From NCBI GenBank assembly GCA_963920765.1, contig OY987248.1, positions 12,000,539 to 12,064,538 of the forward strand: a DNA stretch of 64,000 bases. The letters run 5' to 3'. Below, piece by piece: positions 11,701 through 22,956 of this stretch (position 1 is its first letter; the number at the start of each line of letters is the position of its first letter). The position numbers and the translations under genes were made by a program. Below the pieces are notes generated by a model, which saw only the letters and a list, made by a program, of their open reading frames with translations, did no database searches and was not told the DNA's origin. Origin of the DNA: Ulota crispa. Its lineage: Eukaryota; Streptophyta; Bryopsida; Orthotrichales; Orthotrichaceae.

Positions 11701-12702
11701 AGCTCTCTGTTGAGGTCGACTAAATCACGGTGTTGTATCTCCTCTCCTGCCCTCCGTAGAAACTCAGTGCGCCCTCCACATACACACGAGGCGAATGACC
11801 AGGTTTCTTTGCTTCTGCAGGATTTCACGGGTTTGTTTCTCCTTCGCTGCTAGCTTCCTCCCTGCCTCCCCTGCTGCCTTCCTGTTTTCTTCCAATGCCT
11901 TCTCCAGTTTCCTCAAGTCCCTGAAAAAACGGTAACAAGCGGTATCAAGGATGAGCACCAATCCCGTCCTCTTCATTGACCCTTAAACGACATTTTAGGT
12001 CCTGGAAGGACAGCTCAAGAATCACAAAACAATAAGAAGCAAATAGAGAGGCCAGGCATACATGCATGACCGATCACAACAAAGAAACAATACCATGAGG
12101 AATCAACTGCAAACTTGAATCAAATGATCCTTTGAATATCTTATGTGTACATTGCAAGCAATTATGGAAGAATTCGATGTTGCAAATAAGTGCAGTAAAA
12201 GGCATTGAGCAACACAATGGTATTCTTGCACAAAGAAAGATGTTGTGAACAGCAGGCCCCTGGGGCTGGCTATGTCGTTTAAGGGTTGAGGTCTATTTCC
12301 ATACCAACAACGTTCGTTGTTCTAACAAAAGTTTCAAAATCCTAAAGATGAGTACAATAAGCAAAACTTAGTGGTCGTAGTTCTTTGAACGTGCATGAAC
12401 AACAGTGGCACTGAATCTGAAAAAGGAGTGATAAGATTGTTTCACCTTCTTGATAGGTCGTGCTCTTGCTTGAGGTGTCCTAGAGCTGAGTCACATTCTT
12501 CTTGGACTTGCTGAAACGAAAGTGTAGCTCCCTGAGTCTTCTGTCTCTCCACCACCTTCAACCCTTGCTCTCCTTCAATGATCGTCGCCATGGGAACCAC
12601 GATGCCGTTAAAACTGACTCGCACGCGCTCTTCCTTTTCATGATCGAAGAGACTGGCGTATCGAGACTCACCAATCAACCTGTCACATTCCGATACTTCC
12701 AT
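8771..12702 (-). CDS. NFACT-R domain protein (bacterial/plastid RqcH-like), irregular model
   Basis: The C-terminal exons encode a clear NFACT-R (DUF814) domain: GYEVLVGRNNRQND, DLWFHAQNIPGS, TLLRVPPGQ, ADLAAYFSK, then RGSGKVPVSYTNPKFLQKD and a stop at 8771. In RqcH-type proteins this domain binds stalled 50S-peptidyl-tRNA complexes in ribosome quality control; the GRNNRQND form is the bacterial, hence probably plastid, type. Supported exons: 8771-8932, 9382-9466, 9706-9814, 10694-10742, 10848-10937, 11153-11231, 11439-11530. Upstream are coiled-coil-like pieces in 11598-11920 and 12446-12702. Oddities: the coil exon changes reading frame between about 11828 and 11765 with no usable intron; the 9466/9706 junction has no in-frame GT-AG solution; and I see no NFACT-N domain. 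The start at 12702 is a guess; an exon near 12972-13049 (MMQSLKRFMRS) may be 5' leader or true N-terminus. Introns hold two MITEs. It may be decaying. Confidence 0.6.
10002..10060. mobile_element. Solo TTAA-CCC terminus
   Basis: TTAACCCCTGAGCGCCCGG matches the left terminus of the TTAA-flanked elements, especially those at 32606 and 37411. No matching right end is found nearby; the later GGTTTAA at about 10051 does not pair well. Probably a truncated element in the same NFACT-R intron. Confidence 0.4.
10192..10445. mobile_element. MULE-like MITE in an NFACT-R gene intron, copy 2
   Basis: A 254-bp noncoding insertion flanked by a perfect 10-bp direct repeat GCCCAACGAC (10182-10191 and 10446-10455). 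The imperfect ~21-bp inverted termini share GCTATTT and TGAGC. A 9-11 bp duplication is typical of Mutator-like elements. It lies in the large intron between the exons at 9706-9814 and 10694-10742. It retains CG dinucleotides lost from the copy at 2882, so it is probably younger. Confidence 0.8.
11980..12285. mobile_element. TTGA-flanked MITE with CCCTTAAACGACAT termini
   Basis: Perfect 14-bp inverted terminal repeats, CCCTTAAACGACAT inward from each end, enclose a 306-bp noncoding interior. Both flanks carry TTGA in the same orientation (11976-11979 and 12286-12289), so this looks like a duplication of a one-base variant of the TTAA target used by the related elements. It sits in an intron of the NFACT-R gene, between the exons ending at 12446 and starting at 11920. 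Confidence 0.8.
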
Positions 12703-13159
12703 TCCAAAACCAGAGAATCAAAAACCGAAAACTAGAAAGCTACAAATCAGCTTTGACAACGCGTGATCCAAACCCTAATTTAAGCCTCTCAACGAGTTTC
12801 CAAGACTTCAACACCAGCCTCGTTTAGAACGGAACATATGTTCTCCACGAAATCGCTCACTCACGCGCAATTCTACATAAAGCTTCACAAGAAATGTCGA
12901 ACTCAGAAAGAAATGAAAAAATACACAAGAAGAGGGAGGGAGGGAGTGAGAGAGAGAGGGAGAGACGTTACCTCAAGGAGTTGCTGCAGAGACGACTCCC
13001 TCCAAACTGCAAGATACGATCGCATGAACCGCTTGAGCGATTGCATCATTTTATTGAAGAATTTCTTCGTTTTCAAGCTCCTCGACCTCTCCCAATCCTC
13101 TGAGAGAAAGTTCCTTCGCCATCCTTGTTCGATGAAGATCCCCCTGTGACACAATGTGC

Positions 13160-13941
13160 GACGATTTCACCCGTGACTCCATCTTTCTTGATCCTTAACG
13201 TCGTCCTGAGATCGATTCAAACGCCAAACCACAGCAGATCTTCGACAATGCGCAGATATTACGTGGACATTCATTCTGTAGCTCAGTTGAGCCCTAGTTT
13301 CGTGATCGCCTAATATTTCTTACCTCAGAGACGCTCAAGACGTCCTCACCGACTTTTCTGTCCCGTTAACATCCTCAATTCTCACACCAATTCGCGGTGT
13401 GATCGAGTTTCACAAGACGAAAGACTATATTTTCAGAATTTTTGAACGAAACATACAGAACTCAAACTGATCTCCGTTATCAAATCGTCTCGCGGTGCGT
13501 CATGAGTCGCTGTTTTTACAATCACTAACAAAATATATATAACGTACAAAACGAGAAAATGCACGATGAATGAAAACAATCTCCCGATTGTGGAAACATA
13601 GAAAGAGAAATGCACCGAACACAGAGCAACACGAGCGTCTCGAACGCGGTGAAGAAGCCCAAGTGTCGGTTATTTTTATTCAAATTTTCTGGTGAGATCG
13701 AATGTTCCGGAACAAAAAATCACAAAAGCACGATTTTAACGTGGAAATCAACGTTGAAACGGATTCTAATTGCTTTGCACTTGCTGTGGATTTCTGCTTC
13801 TTCGTCTTTCCCCGGCTGCTACCAAATCTAAACTACGGGCATTTGCCGCTATGTAACAAAATGGTTTCACATCACCCACATGACGAATTTCACCACCACA
13901 AACAGTTCCTGATAACAAGTAACTTAGAGCCTCCAGGATTC
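13160..13941. other. Spacer between two minus-strand genes
   Basis: This is the upstream region of the NFACT-R gene and the 3' flank of the F-box gene. It is richer in CG than the intergenic deserts, as expected for a promoter and transcribed flank. The plus-strand frame running through 13702-14280 is antisense to the F-box gene and not credible as a gene. Confidence 0.5.
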
Positions 13942-15186
13942 CTATGGGAGAACATCCCACCGAAGCTCACACATGAAGTGATTCGCAACCTTCTCTACTG
14001 TGTACACAGCATTAAAAACGGGCAGCTCTTGCCACTCACGTTTACAAGTATCATACAAACTCACGCGCTGATGATACTCGCCAGTGTTTTTATCACTGTT
14101 GTCCGCTATCAAAAGAATGAAGCCATTGCACGCAAACATGATCACCGGAGATGCATCCACAGTGGATTGGATGCGGTTCACTTCACTGATGACTCCAGGC
14201 GAGTCTTGTTGACTTGTGAGCTCAACTTTGAGCTCAGATACTTCGTATGGCCCATTGTAAGGAAAACCCCTGTAAATTAATTCGAAGAGATGATTCTTCA
14301 CAAGCGTCCAGCCTCTGCCTATATAGGATTGATCTAAAAGAGAGAAGAGTGATCTTGAGCTGCACTCAAAAACCATGGGCATGTTAAATGAGGTGCAGTC
14401 ATGCCCATAGACATACCCAGAGGTCATGGTGCTCCACACTCCTGTCGTCGAATCATAGGCTTCGGCACTTTCGAAGATGGAGGCGGCCCCTCTATTTAGA
14501 ATGTTGATATTCAACCCAGGCACTCGAGTTCCACCATACCGACACACAAGCATCACTTTGTAAGCTCTGGTTGCAGGATCTGCCATTGACAATTGCACCA
14601 TGAGGACCTGCCCCTTGCAGAGCTCTTCGGAAAGGAGCGGGCGCCTTTTCCAGGCATTTGTCAAGGGGTTGCACACAAGAACAGACAAGTCTTTGGTGGA
14701 GACGAAACACACCAACCCGCCGTCTTGAGCGTAGATAGCACCGTGCTTGGTGATGGCACCCCGTTCGTATTCGGCAACACGTCGATACTCCTTGGGGAGC
14801 TGCTTGAGCTCATGATACTGCCACTTGGAATACTCCAAGTCAAATACTGCAAGCTGAAATTGTCCGGCTCTTTGTCGGCCTCTTCTACAAAACCCTAAAA
14901 TGCCCAACGATTTGGGATGCGCTTCGGCACAGATTCTTTTGAATCTCTTGGTCGTTACAATCGCGGACCATGCTTTGGAAAGGGATCCAATTGTGAAGAT
15001 CTGCGCCATAGGGAGGTGGGCAAAAACGTGCGCAAGTAAATCCTCCGGTAATGTGCTCCACAAGCTTGGATCCATCACCTCCGGCTGATGTGCAGATCCG
15101 TGTGGAGATCCCCTTGAGGTAGTAGTAGCTGCAGTTCTGTGCACCTTTTGGCATGGTGCCATGTCGTCAAGCTCTTTTGAGACCAT
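13942..15186 (-). CDS. F-box protein with degenerate kelch/beta-propeller-like C-terminus
   Basis: An intronless open frame of 414 codons from the first in-frame ATG (MVSKELDDMAPCQ) to a TAG at 13942. Residues about 43-85 form a recognisable F-box, LWSTLPEDLLAHVFAHLPM followed by SLSKAWSAIV, the segment that docks on SKP1. The remainder has repeated tryptophan-containing strands (FDLEYSKWQYHEL, NPLTNAWKRRP, YDSTTGVWSTM, YDTCKREWQELP) spaced like the blades of plant F-box/kelch-associated proteins. These would recruit the substrate of an SCF ubiquitin ligase; the target is unknown. The open frame continues upstream of the ATG to about 15264 and a possible splice acceptor (TTTCTTGCAG) lies there, so a short upstream exon is possible. 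Another start at MDPSLWSTLPED cannot be excluded. The CUL1 gene of this window would be the scaffold class for such a receptor. Confidence 0.85.
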   Translation of the reverse strand: MVSKELDDMAPCQKVHRTAATTTSRGSPHGSAHQPEVMDPSLWSTLPEDLLAHVFAHLPMAQIFTIGSLSKAWSAIVTTKRFKRICAEAHPKSLGILGFCRRGRQRAGQFQLAVFDLEYSKWQYHELKQLPKEYRRVAEYERGAITKHGAIYAQDGGLVCFVSTKDLSVLVCNPLTNAWKRRPLLSEELCKGQVLMVQLSMADPATRAYKVMLVCRYGGTRVPGLNINILNRGAASIFESAEAYDSTTGVWSTMTSGYVYGHDCTSFNMPMVFECSSRSLFSLLDQSYIGRGWTLVKNHLFELIYRGFPYNGPYEVSELKVELTSQQDSPGVISEVNRIQSTVDASPVIMFACNGFILLIADNSDKNTGEYHQRVSLYDTCKREWQELPVFNAVYTVEKVANHFMCELRWDVLP

Positions 15187-16576
15187 GATAAGTATGCTAG
15201 CTTCTACACTATCAGCAACAAACTTGGGCAAATTCTTGAGAACCCCAAAGCAATTGTTCTGCAAGAAACCAAAAGTAGGATTTTGAGTTTAGCACATTGC
15301 ACTAGGTAAAAGAAAAATTTGGCAAAACTTAATTATGATACTCTCAAGTGTATTCAATCGTTATGAGTGTTTTTTCACCATCTTGGTGAGAAAACCCTCC
15401 TAGACAAATTTGATAGGGAGTGGTGCAACAAAACTTCCAAGCAATGGACTACTACGTTCACATAAATAATGCAACAAGAATTGCAATTGAAACGTCCAGA
15501 AAAGACAACCTTAAAACCCTAACCCCCTAATGTTATATAAGAATCATGCTCTAATAAAAGCATACTACTACAATGTAAACTCGTACAATAAGTAATAAAT
15601 GACTAATGCAACATCTCCTAACCTTTTTAGGGTTTAGCACATTCTAGTATCAAATCTTGTCTGTTTCCCGCCACAGTCACCTGCTCCACCAAGTTCTCCA
15701 ACCGTGATCGCTTGAACTGCTTTCTCAATGGCTCTTGAACTTGCTCCTTGGTCCTCGCTCCAACAACGACTCTAGTCTTGGGCACCACCAGATTCCGTCC
15801 TGAAGATCCACAAGCAGCAACCCCCTCAAGATTTCTTCAACTTGGGCTCTTGAAAAATCAATGAGCTCACACTCTCAACCGACCCTGATTTAGCCCCGTA
15901 ATACACCTTCTCTGCCCGTCTTCCACACCCGAACCCTAAACCCTAAACCCTAAACCATCCCGTGCCACAGCCCAAGCTCAAGTCCCCAAAAAATAAACTA
16001 AACACTAAACAATGAAAGCCAGAAAAATTGAACCCCTCTCTCAATGCAGCCATTAAAAATCAGAACCAATAAAGGAAAAAATCCACACCCCATAAGCACA
16101 CACCAAACTAGAAACAATAGAAACCTAAAATAACCCCAAAACTTGCACAAACTCACCACTAAACTCACACGATGCATAATGCACACTTCGATTTGCACAC
16201 TTCAACCCAACAAAAACATGAGAAAACCAAAATTTCCCCAGCCATAAAACCCTAAATTTTTCTCTCTAACGGGCATGCAGGCAAAGACGACGAGAAAACC
16301 CGAGACAAGAGACGAGATAGACAGACAGATAGACAGAACATCTCCCACAAATCCTAAAGATAAAGTCATCCTCTTTTTCTTCTTAACTCACACTCTTCTC
16401 TCTCTCCTTTGCTTTTATTTTCTCTTTTCTATTTTTTCTATTCTCTTATCTTTTTTATCTTTTCTTCTCTCTTTCTCTTGGAGATTTTTCTATTTATAAG
16501 ATTAGACTAATGGTTGGTGCTTGCTACACTACACCTTCACCATTAGAAGCTAGAATGCAAAGTACCCTATAATGCC
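15187..16576. promoter_or_regulatory. Upstream region of the F-box gene with telomere-type repeats
   Basis: No gene is seen. Positions 15932-15956 carry three tandem CCCTAAA units, the Arabidopsis-type plant telomere repeat; short runs like this in plant 5' regions are known as telo-boxes. Positions about 16386-16490 are an almost pure pyrimidine tract on the plus strand. Function as promoter or 5' untranslated region is inferred from position only. Confidence 0.4.
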
Positions 16577-17503
16577 TTAACCCCTAAAGGACCAAGCCAT
16601 TTTTTTTGTGAAAAACACAGAAAACTGTCATTTTTGGGGAAGCAAGTACAATGGTAAGAAAAAAGTTTTTTACAAGAGTTCAACCGTAAGATCTTACAAT
16701 AGACTACAAGAGGTACATGTGGTAAATTTTCAGCTCAATCTACACAAATATGAGTGAGATATTTACATCTAAATTGAGGAAATGAGTTTTTTTTTGCGGC
16801 TGCCTAGAAATTTCAGAAGGCTTTGACCACTCTTAGATCAAAAACATTACTCTACACAAAGTTAAGGTTTATTTTTCCCATGTAGGAGACCAAGTTAGGT
16901 ATGTGTGGGAGAATTTTCAAATCAATTGGAACTATACAACACATGGGAAAAAATAATAAGTAAAAAGACATATAGAATGAGTCAAAACACTAGATTGTTA
17001 AGAATTTAATTATTAAAATGAAAAATGCAAATCCCAATGGTTATGATGTTGTGATAAACAATCTACATCCTTTGGTTTTTTTTTTTTCAAAAAATATTGA
17101 AAATTGAGGAAAATAATGGACTTCAAAGCTTATTTTAGAGTAGAGAATCTAGAATTGTCCGCAAACAAAAACTTCTCATAACTTTCATCTCATTTATCAA
17201 AATTGAATGATTCAAAGGTCCCCAAGTCTATATAAGTCTAAAGAACCTATTTCAGATTTTTATTTGAAAAAAATGAAATTTTTAAAGAAGTTTTTGGCTG
17301 CCCCTTGAACACCATTTTTCATAAATTCTTGCATAACTTCTTCATCAAATGTCGGAATGAAGAAAAAATTAAATGCCCATGTAGATCTTTGAATTCCCCA
17401 CCATCAATAAAAGTTTCAGAAAATCACAAAAAGTAAATTAACCATAGATACATGCCCAAAATCCCATTTGTCCCCGAGGGGACTTTGGTCCTTTATGGGT
17501 TAA
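16577..17503 (+). mobile_element. TTAA-flanked non-autonomous element, ~0.95 kb family, copy 3
   Basis: TTAA-CCCCTAAAGGACC at the left and GGTCCTTTATGGG-TTAA at the right, with the same internal landmarks as the 5113 copy: GTACAATGGTAAGAAA, a TGTAGGAGACCAAGTTAGGT motif, and a GTCCCCGAGGGGAC palindrome close to the right end. An AT-rich tract replaces part of the middle. Noncoding. Confidence 0.9.
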
Positions 17504-17764
17504 TTAACCTAAATGAAAGAGTGAGCCATTGTGATGGCTCACAATTGTTTTAATCCCTTGCTCACGACAGCCTTCATTATCACTCAAGAAAAAAGGGAGA
17601 GAATTGGACAGTATCAAACAAAAAGATTGATGCACCTCCTTCGATGATGGTCTTCAGATGGTTGCAAAAATGGCAATATAAATAGAACACATTCAATCAA
17701 CAAACACAATGAAGAGATGACAACATTAAGGGAAACAACACAGACATAGTGCTAGAATGGTACC

Positions 17765-19114
17765 TTAAACCCTGTAGGCCCAAGCACTTCTTTTTGTGAA
17801 AGTCATTGAAAACTGCCACTTCTAGGGCAATGAACAGAAAAGTAGAAAAAATGCTTTTTTTTAAAATTCCAACTATAGGATCATGTCCTAGACTATGGGA
17901 GGTACTTGTGAAAAAAATCAGCTCATTCTAAATGTAAGGTAAGTGCACCCATAAGTGTGGAAATAAGGGTTTTGGAGTAGGTAACACAATTGATTAACTT
18001 TGAAAAAAATACTGTATGTTAGGAAATGGAAACCAAAAATATTGGCATCAATTTCAAGGTTCCAACTACAAGCATTTGTTCACAAAGATTTTTCAAAGTC
18101 CAAAATCACTGAAATTGTAAGAACCATGTGTAAGAGATGCTAATCACAAGGCTTGTTGGTTCTTAAATAGTGAGATGGGTACTCAAAACCTCATGCTAGT
18201 CACCCACAACCATCACTTCATCACCCATAACCATCACTTAGTCACCCACAACCATTTTTTTTTTTATTGATTAGCCCTGCCACTGTCAGATGACAGGCAT
18301 GGGGATGCAATGCTTATGGATGCTGCTACCTTAGAGGATTGAGATATTGACATCTGAAGTGCATAAAAAAGTGTTTTTCCTTGCTTCCCAAATATTTCAA
18401 GCCTTTGACCTCTCTTGTATCAAAAAAATTGCTCTATGCAAAGTTGAGGTTTTTTTTTTTTCCATGTAGAAGACCAAGTTAGGTGAGTGTGGGAGAATTC
18501 TAAAATGAATGGGAGGTGTGAATCATACTTTGTAAAATCTTGCAATGCTGTAAGGCCATGAAATTTGCATATACACTAGGCAAAATTGGAGGATTTACGT
18601 AAAATTGAGAAATCTAAGTTACTTTGATTCAAATGATGAAAACCAAGGAATCTTAATTTATTACAACTTGGAAAAAAAAAGTAAAAAAACATAAATACAA
18701 AGAGCTCAAAAAAGTAAGCACCAAATTTTACAAGGGGCAAAAGGAATGGAGGTTTGAGAGTCCCATCCCTATCCGCAAACTAAAACTTCTCATAACTTTC
18801 ATCTCATTTTTCAAAATTGAATGATTCAAAGCTTCCCACATATGTATAAATCTAAAAGAACCAATTTCAGATTTTTATTTTAAAAATTCAAATTTATAAA
18901 AAGTTTTGGGCTGTCCGCTCTCCCTTATTGTCTAGAAATTCAAGCATACCTTCTTCAATAAAAGTTGGAATGAAGAAAGAATTAAATATCATAGAGCTTT
19001 GAATTCCTCACCTTTGATAAAGGTTTCAAAAAATCACAAAAAATAGTTTAGCCATAAGTACATGCCCAAAATCCCATTTGTCCTTGGGGGGGACAACAAT
19101 CCTTTAGGGATTAA
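17765..19114 (+). mobile_element. TTAA-flanked non-autonomous element, copy 4, interrupted
   Basis: Begins TTAA-ACCCTGTAGGCCCAAGC and ends CCTTTAGGGA-TTAA. Its interior aligns with copies 2 and 3 except for a 395-bp insertion at 17937-18331. Removing the insertion and one TA restores the family sequence. Noncoding. Confidence 0.85.
17937..18331. mobile_element. TA-flanked MITE nested in a TTAA element
   Basis: Termini AGGTAAGTGCACCCATAAG and, inward from the other end, AGGTAGCAGCATCCATAAG, are imperfect inverted repeats flanked by TA (17935-17936 and 18332-18333). Uninterrupted relatives read ATGTAGAGGA at this site, proving a TA duplication. Similar termini occur on the element at 28871-29196. 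TA duplication points to Tc1/mariner-type transposition. The interior contains short tandem units such as CATCACTTCATCACCCA. Confidence 0.8.
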
Positions 19115-19532
19115 ACCACTAGCCTAAATTTTCTCATGATTATGGACAATCATTGCTAAAATTTTGTAAAAGGTTTTTATAGTATTGTCAAAAAATAAAA
19201 ATAATAATAATAAAAGGTGCTAAGTAGGAGTCAAAACATTATCAAATGATTTATGTAGTTATAACAACTTACACAAAGATCACAATATAAAATTTGAACT
19301 CAAAATTGCAAAATCAAGCCACACACATGCTTCCAATTCTTTTTTTTCAACTACTCTAAATATACATTGTAGAATTATTTGTTTGATAATTTTCAGTTTA
19401 TTAAGGCACAATATCACTTAAGAAATACAACTCTCATACAAGAACACAAGCAAAAAGTTCATTTTGAAATCTAAGATGCATTAAGGCAACATAAGAAAAA
19501 TAGGAATTGCTTTTCTTACAAATTCCATCTTA

Positions 19533-20441
19533 TTAACCTCTAAAGGACTGCACCCTTTATTTTGTCAAACGACATTCAAAATTGCCATGTCTATGGCAAA
19601 GAGTAAAAAGTTTCAAATATGGTCTTTTTGCATATTGAACCATAGGATCTTGTACTAGATAGTATAAGAATGTGCAAAAAAAATTCAAAGACTTTGATCG
19701 CACTGATTGCAAGATATTTGTGTTTAAAGTGTAAAGAACAAACTTTTTTGCACCTTGCATGATTAGATTATTTGACTTTGAACTTTTTTAACTTAAATTT
19801 TTTGCACCAGAGAGTTTGGAGGTTTAAAATCTTTGTGGTGGAAAATTGAGTTAAAAACCTTTGGAAAAAAACTAAAACAAAAAATACTTAATTTTCATTC
19901 TTAAAAATAAATTAGGTGAAAGAAAATATGAATATGAATAAAAACATAAATTGTTAATAACCTTGCAATGGAATTGAAACACAATAATCCCAATGGCGAG
20001 ATTGTTCTAGCAAGCAAACTTCACTCTTTCCAACAATTTTTTTTGAAAAAATGTTAAACTTGCAATCAAAAATGAACTTTATAAGTTGTCTTTTCCAAAA
20101 AATGCTTAATTTGCCCAAAAAACAAGATTGTCCATAACTTTCTTAGAACTAGTTCAAATGGAATGAATCAAAGCTTCAAATGTAGACAAAAATACAATCT
20201 ATGAGATTAAAAATAAATAAAGTTTTTGTGAAAAAAACTGCTGCCAAGTTTCTCCAAATTTGTGCTTAGTTGGGCATAATTTTTGCTTCCGAGCATAAAT
20301 TGGAATAAAATTTATATTTCCCAAAAGCTGTTGTGTTTTTCCATCTTCAAACTAAGTTTCAAAAATCAAGAAAAAAATTAAGACCATAGGTACCTGCCCA
20401 AAATTCCATTTGTCCCATGAAAGGACAACACTAGAGGTTAA
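19533..20441 (+). mobile_element. TTAA-flanked non-autonomous element, copy 5, diverged
   Basis: TTAA-CCTCTAAAGGACTG at the left and CACTAGAGG-TTAA at the right. The interior keeps the family landmarks only loosely, such as GAACCATAGGATCTTGTACTAGA and GTACCTGCCCAAAATTCCATT near the right end. It is the most diverged of the family members in the 16.5-20.5 kb array, so probably the oldest. Confidence 0.8.
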
Positions 20442-21750
20442 TAAATACTAAAATGAAGGTCAACTTAGGTTGATCATATTAATTAGATACACTAGCTAAT
20501 TATCTTATTTATAGCATTTGACTTGGATGATTGCCCAAATAACATATTCATTTTTTATTCAAATGACTAATTATTTTAAATTTCTAAATTCTGATCTCAC
20601 ATTTTGATTAATTATTAGATAGATGAGTGCTGAAGCTACTAGTAAAGTATGGTAGTAGGAATTTGTATCAATAAACTAGCCTTGACAAGCAAGGGTTGTA
20701 AAAATCTATAATATTGCTTGTTGCTCTCCAGGTTAGATTGTTTGAAGTACATGCATGACAACATAACGTTGAGGACTAAAAAATTGTTAATATAAATTGC
20801 CACTTGAACAATTACCCTTTAATTCATTTGCTTGTTATTGATTTCATGGTGTATATCATATGCGTAAATGTAATAAAAACAATGATTTTTTTTGAAGAAT
20901 ATTGTGTATAGGATATAATTGAACAAATAAATTTATATATAAAGTATTCCCATCCAAAAAACCAAATGAATGAATTTAAAGAAAAACATAGGGTACTGAA
21001 AATATGTCCCATGTAGATTGTTATTTAAAAATTATGATCATCTTAAATAACATATTTAGATAAATAGGTCTACATTAAATATCCTCTTAACTCATGTATA
21101 TACCAACGGTAATAAATCTAGTTAAATTTTGCAAAATTTCTATCTCAAATTTGGTTGTGCTAAAACTATATTGTAAAAACAAAGAGGAAAATTCAAAAAG
21201 TACCCAAAGTTTTAAGATGCAAAACTGCCTTTCAAGTGAGGTGCAATTTGAAGTGTTGCCATGTTGCTGATGGGACCTTAGATTAAGACAACTTGAGTAG
21301 CCATCAATCATAATTGATTTCCCTCCACCTAGCTATTATGCGAAGTGTAAATGGGCTTTTTATTCACCTACCCTCTCTCAAACAACTACTTGTAGTTATT
21401 GTGTCATGGCAGGGTTTGGCAATTGTACAAATGTACTAAATAGTCTTTTAGCGGCTTCTTGACAAAATTGTTAGTAGACACTTTGCAAATGTCCAAGTTT
21501 AGCATTATAAATAACAAAATAAAACACTTATCAAAGATTGATGTTAGACATCAACAATTCACATAACTATAATTGAAAAATATATGAACTAAACTTAAAA
21601 GTTGCCATTTATAACCTAATAAGATGCCATGCATGTAATTAAAAATTCTTAGACAAGAAAAAACTTGTAGACAAAATACTAAATTAAATGAGAAAATATT
21701 ACAACCTACGCACTACTAAAATTCAAGACGAGTTACAAAAAATTCAACCT
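20442..21750. other. AT-rich intergenic DNA, no gene seen
   Basis: Very AT-rich sequence, CG-poor, with only short open frames that lack domains or exon context. Confidence 0.6.
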
Positions 21751-22956
21751 ACAACCCACGTCTTTGGCAGGTAAGGACAAAAAAAAACAAAAACAAAAAC
21801 AAAAAATGAAATCAATAGGGCTGACACTGACTCCAAGAGACTTTAGCGCCGAAGCTGGAATCAACTCCACGGGTACATCTCAGGTTCGTCTGCGGTCGAT
21901 GTACCCCAGCATCGTGAATCTTCGTTTGCACTCGGGCACGCGCCTGCCATGCGTTTCTCAGAATGCCGAACCTTCATGCGAATCAACCCGCGAGATTCGT
22001 CAGGATTCCTTCGCAGGTCCCCCGGAGCAAATTCCTTTTCATTGGCAAGTTCAAAATTCCATGGAGAAGGACTCGTGCACGAGGTCACGCTCGACCCCAC
22101 ATTCTCATCACATCGATGGTGGTTATCATCGCATGATTTCCTCTGTCGACGAATCTCGTGAAACCTGACAGACACCCGCGAGGCCGCGAAAAGCGTCACA
22201 AGAATGATATGACGTCTTTGTTGAAACACATTGGATCTGGAACGAACGTCGCACGTCGGATTGCTATGGAATTTGAGAAAAGTTTGAGTTCGTTGAAGAC
22301 GGAGGCATTGCTACAGTGTGATTATTAGTTTAACTTTACAGAGGCAGAGTTTCTCGTGCAGACGTGGAAATGGTGGTTGTTAATGGCGAAGATATCGACG
22401 AACGAGGTTGCCGTAACAGGACAACGGGGACTAGATTCCTTGCAATACCTACTCTGGATTAGAGGGACAGGGTGGGACCCGCCTCTTGCTAATAATGCTC
22501 CGGAATCGGTGATCTCCGAGGTGAGAATCTTTCAGGAGGTGACTACATTTTCTAAATTAACGCTTTCTGCAGCCGAGAGCCGGGGCATCCTGGCTTCTGC
22601 GGCGTCCAGTCTCGGTGGCTTATGAAACAGCCAAGTAGTCGTGCATGACCGTACTCTGGGAGAACCCGATCGTGGCGCTACGGCGAGGAATTCTTCGACG
22701 AGGGGAGAGCTTGAGAAACCGAATTGAGAGCCTGGGATTTTTGGGAATTCAGTATAATTTTTCGTCGTGTGTGCTTCTTTCTTCACGGTTTGGCATGCAG
22801 CGATGGCCAGCTGGAGCGTCATTGAGTAGCGCTGTGTGATCTGCTTGGGCCAGGCGGGGAATTGAGCAGTAGAATTTGGGTGACAGTGGAAAACTTAGTT
22901 ATCTTTTGCCCACCGAAGAGAAGAAGAAGAGAAAAAATCGAGGCCAGTTTGTAGCC
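21751..22956 (+). promoter_or_regulatory. CpG-rich region upstream of PEPC
   Basis: Base composition changes sharply near 21,840 from AT-rich to GC- and CG-rich and stays so into the PEPC coding exons, as expected for promoter plus 5' untranslated region. Small frames on both strands (21764-22168 plus, 21861-22229 minus) show no recognisable protein and are best explained by the composition. I cannot place the transcription start or any specific site. Confidence 0.5.

Noticed and set aside
12972..13154. N-terminal exon MCHRGIFIEQ as the start of the NFACT-R protein
   Set aside because: The first codon is not ATG and the exon does not join in frame to the next coding segment; kept only as a possible leader.
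13702..14280. 192-codon plus-strand frame
   Set aside because: Antisense to the end of the F-box gene and without domain similarity.
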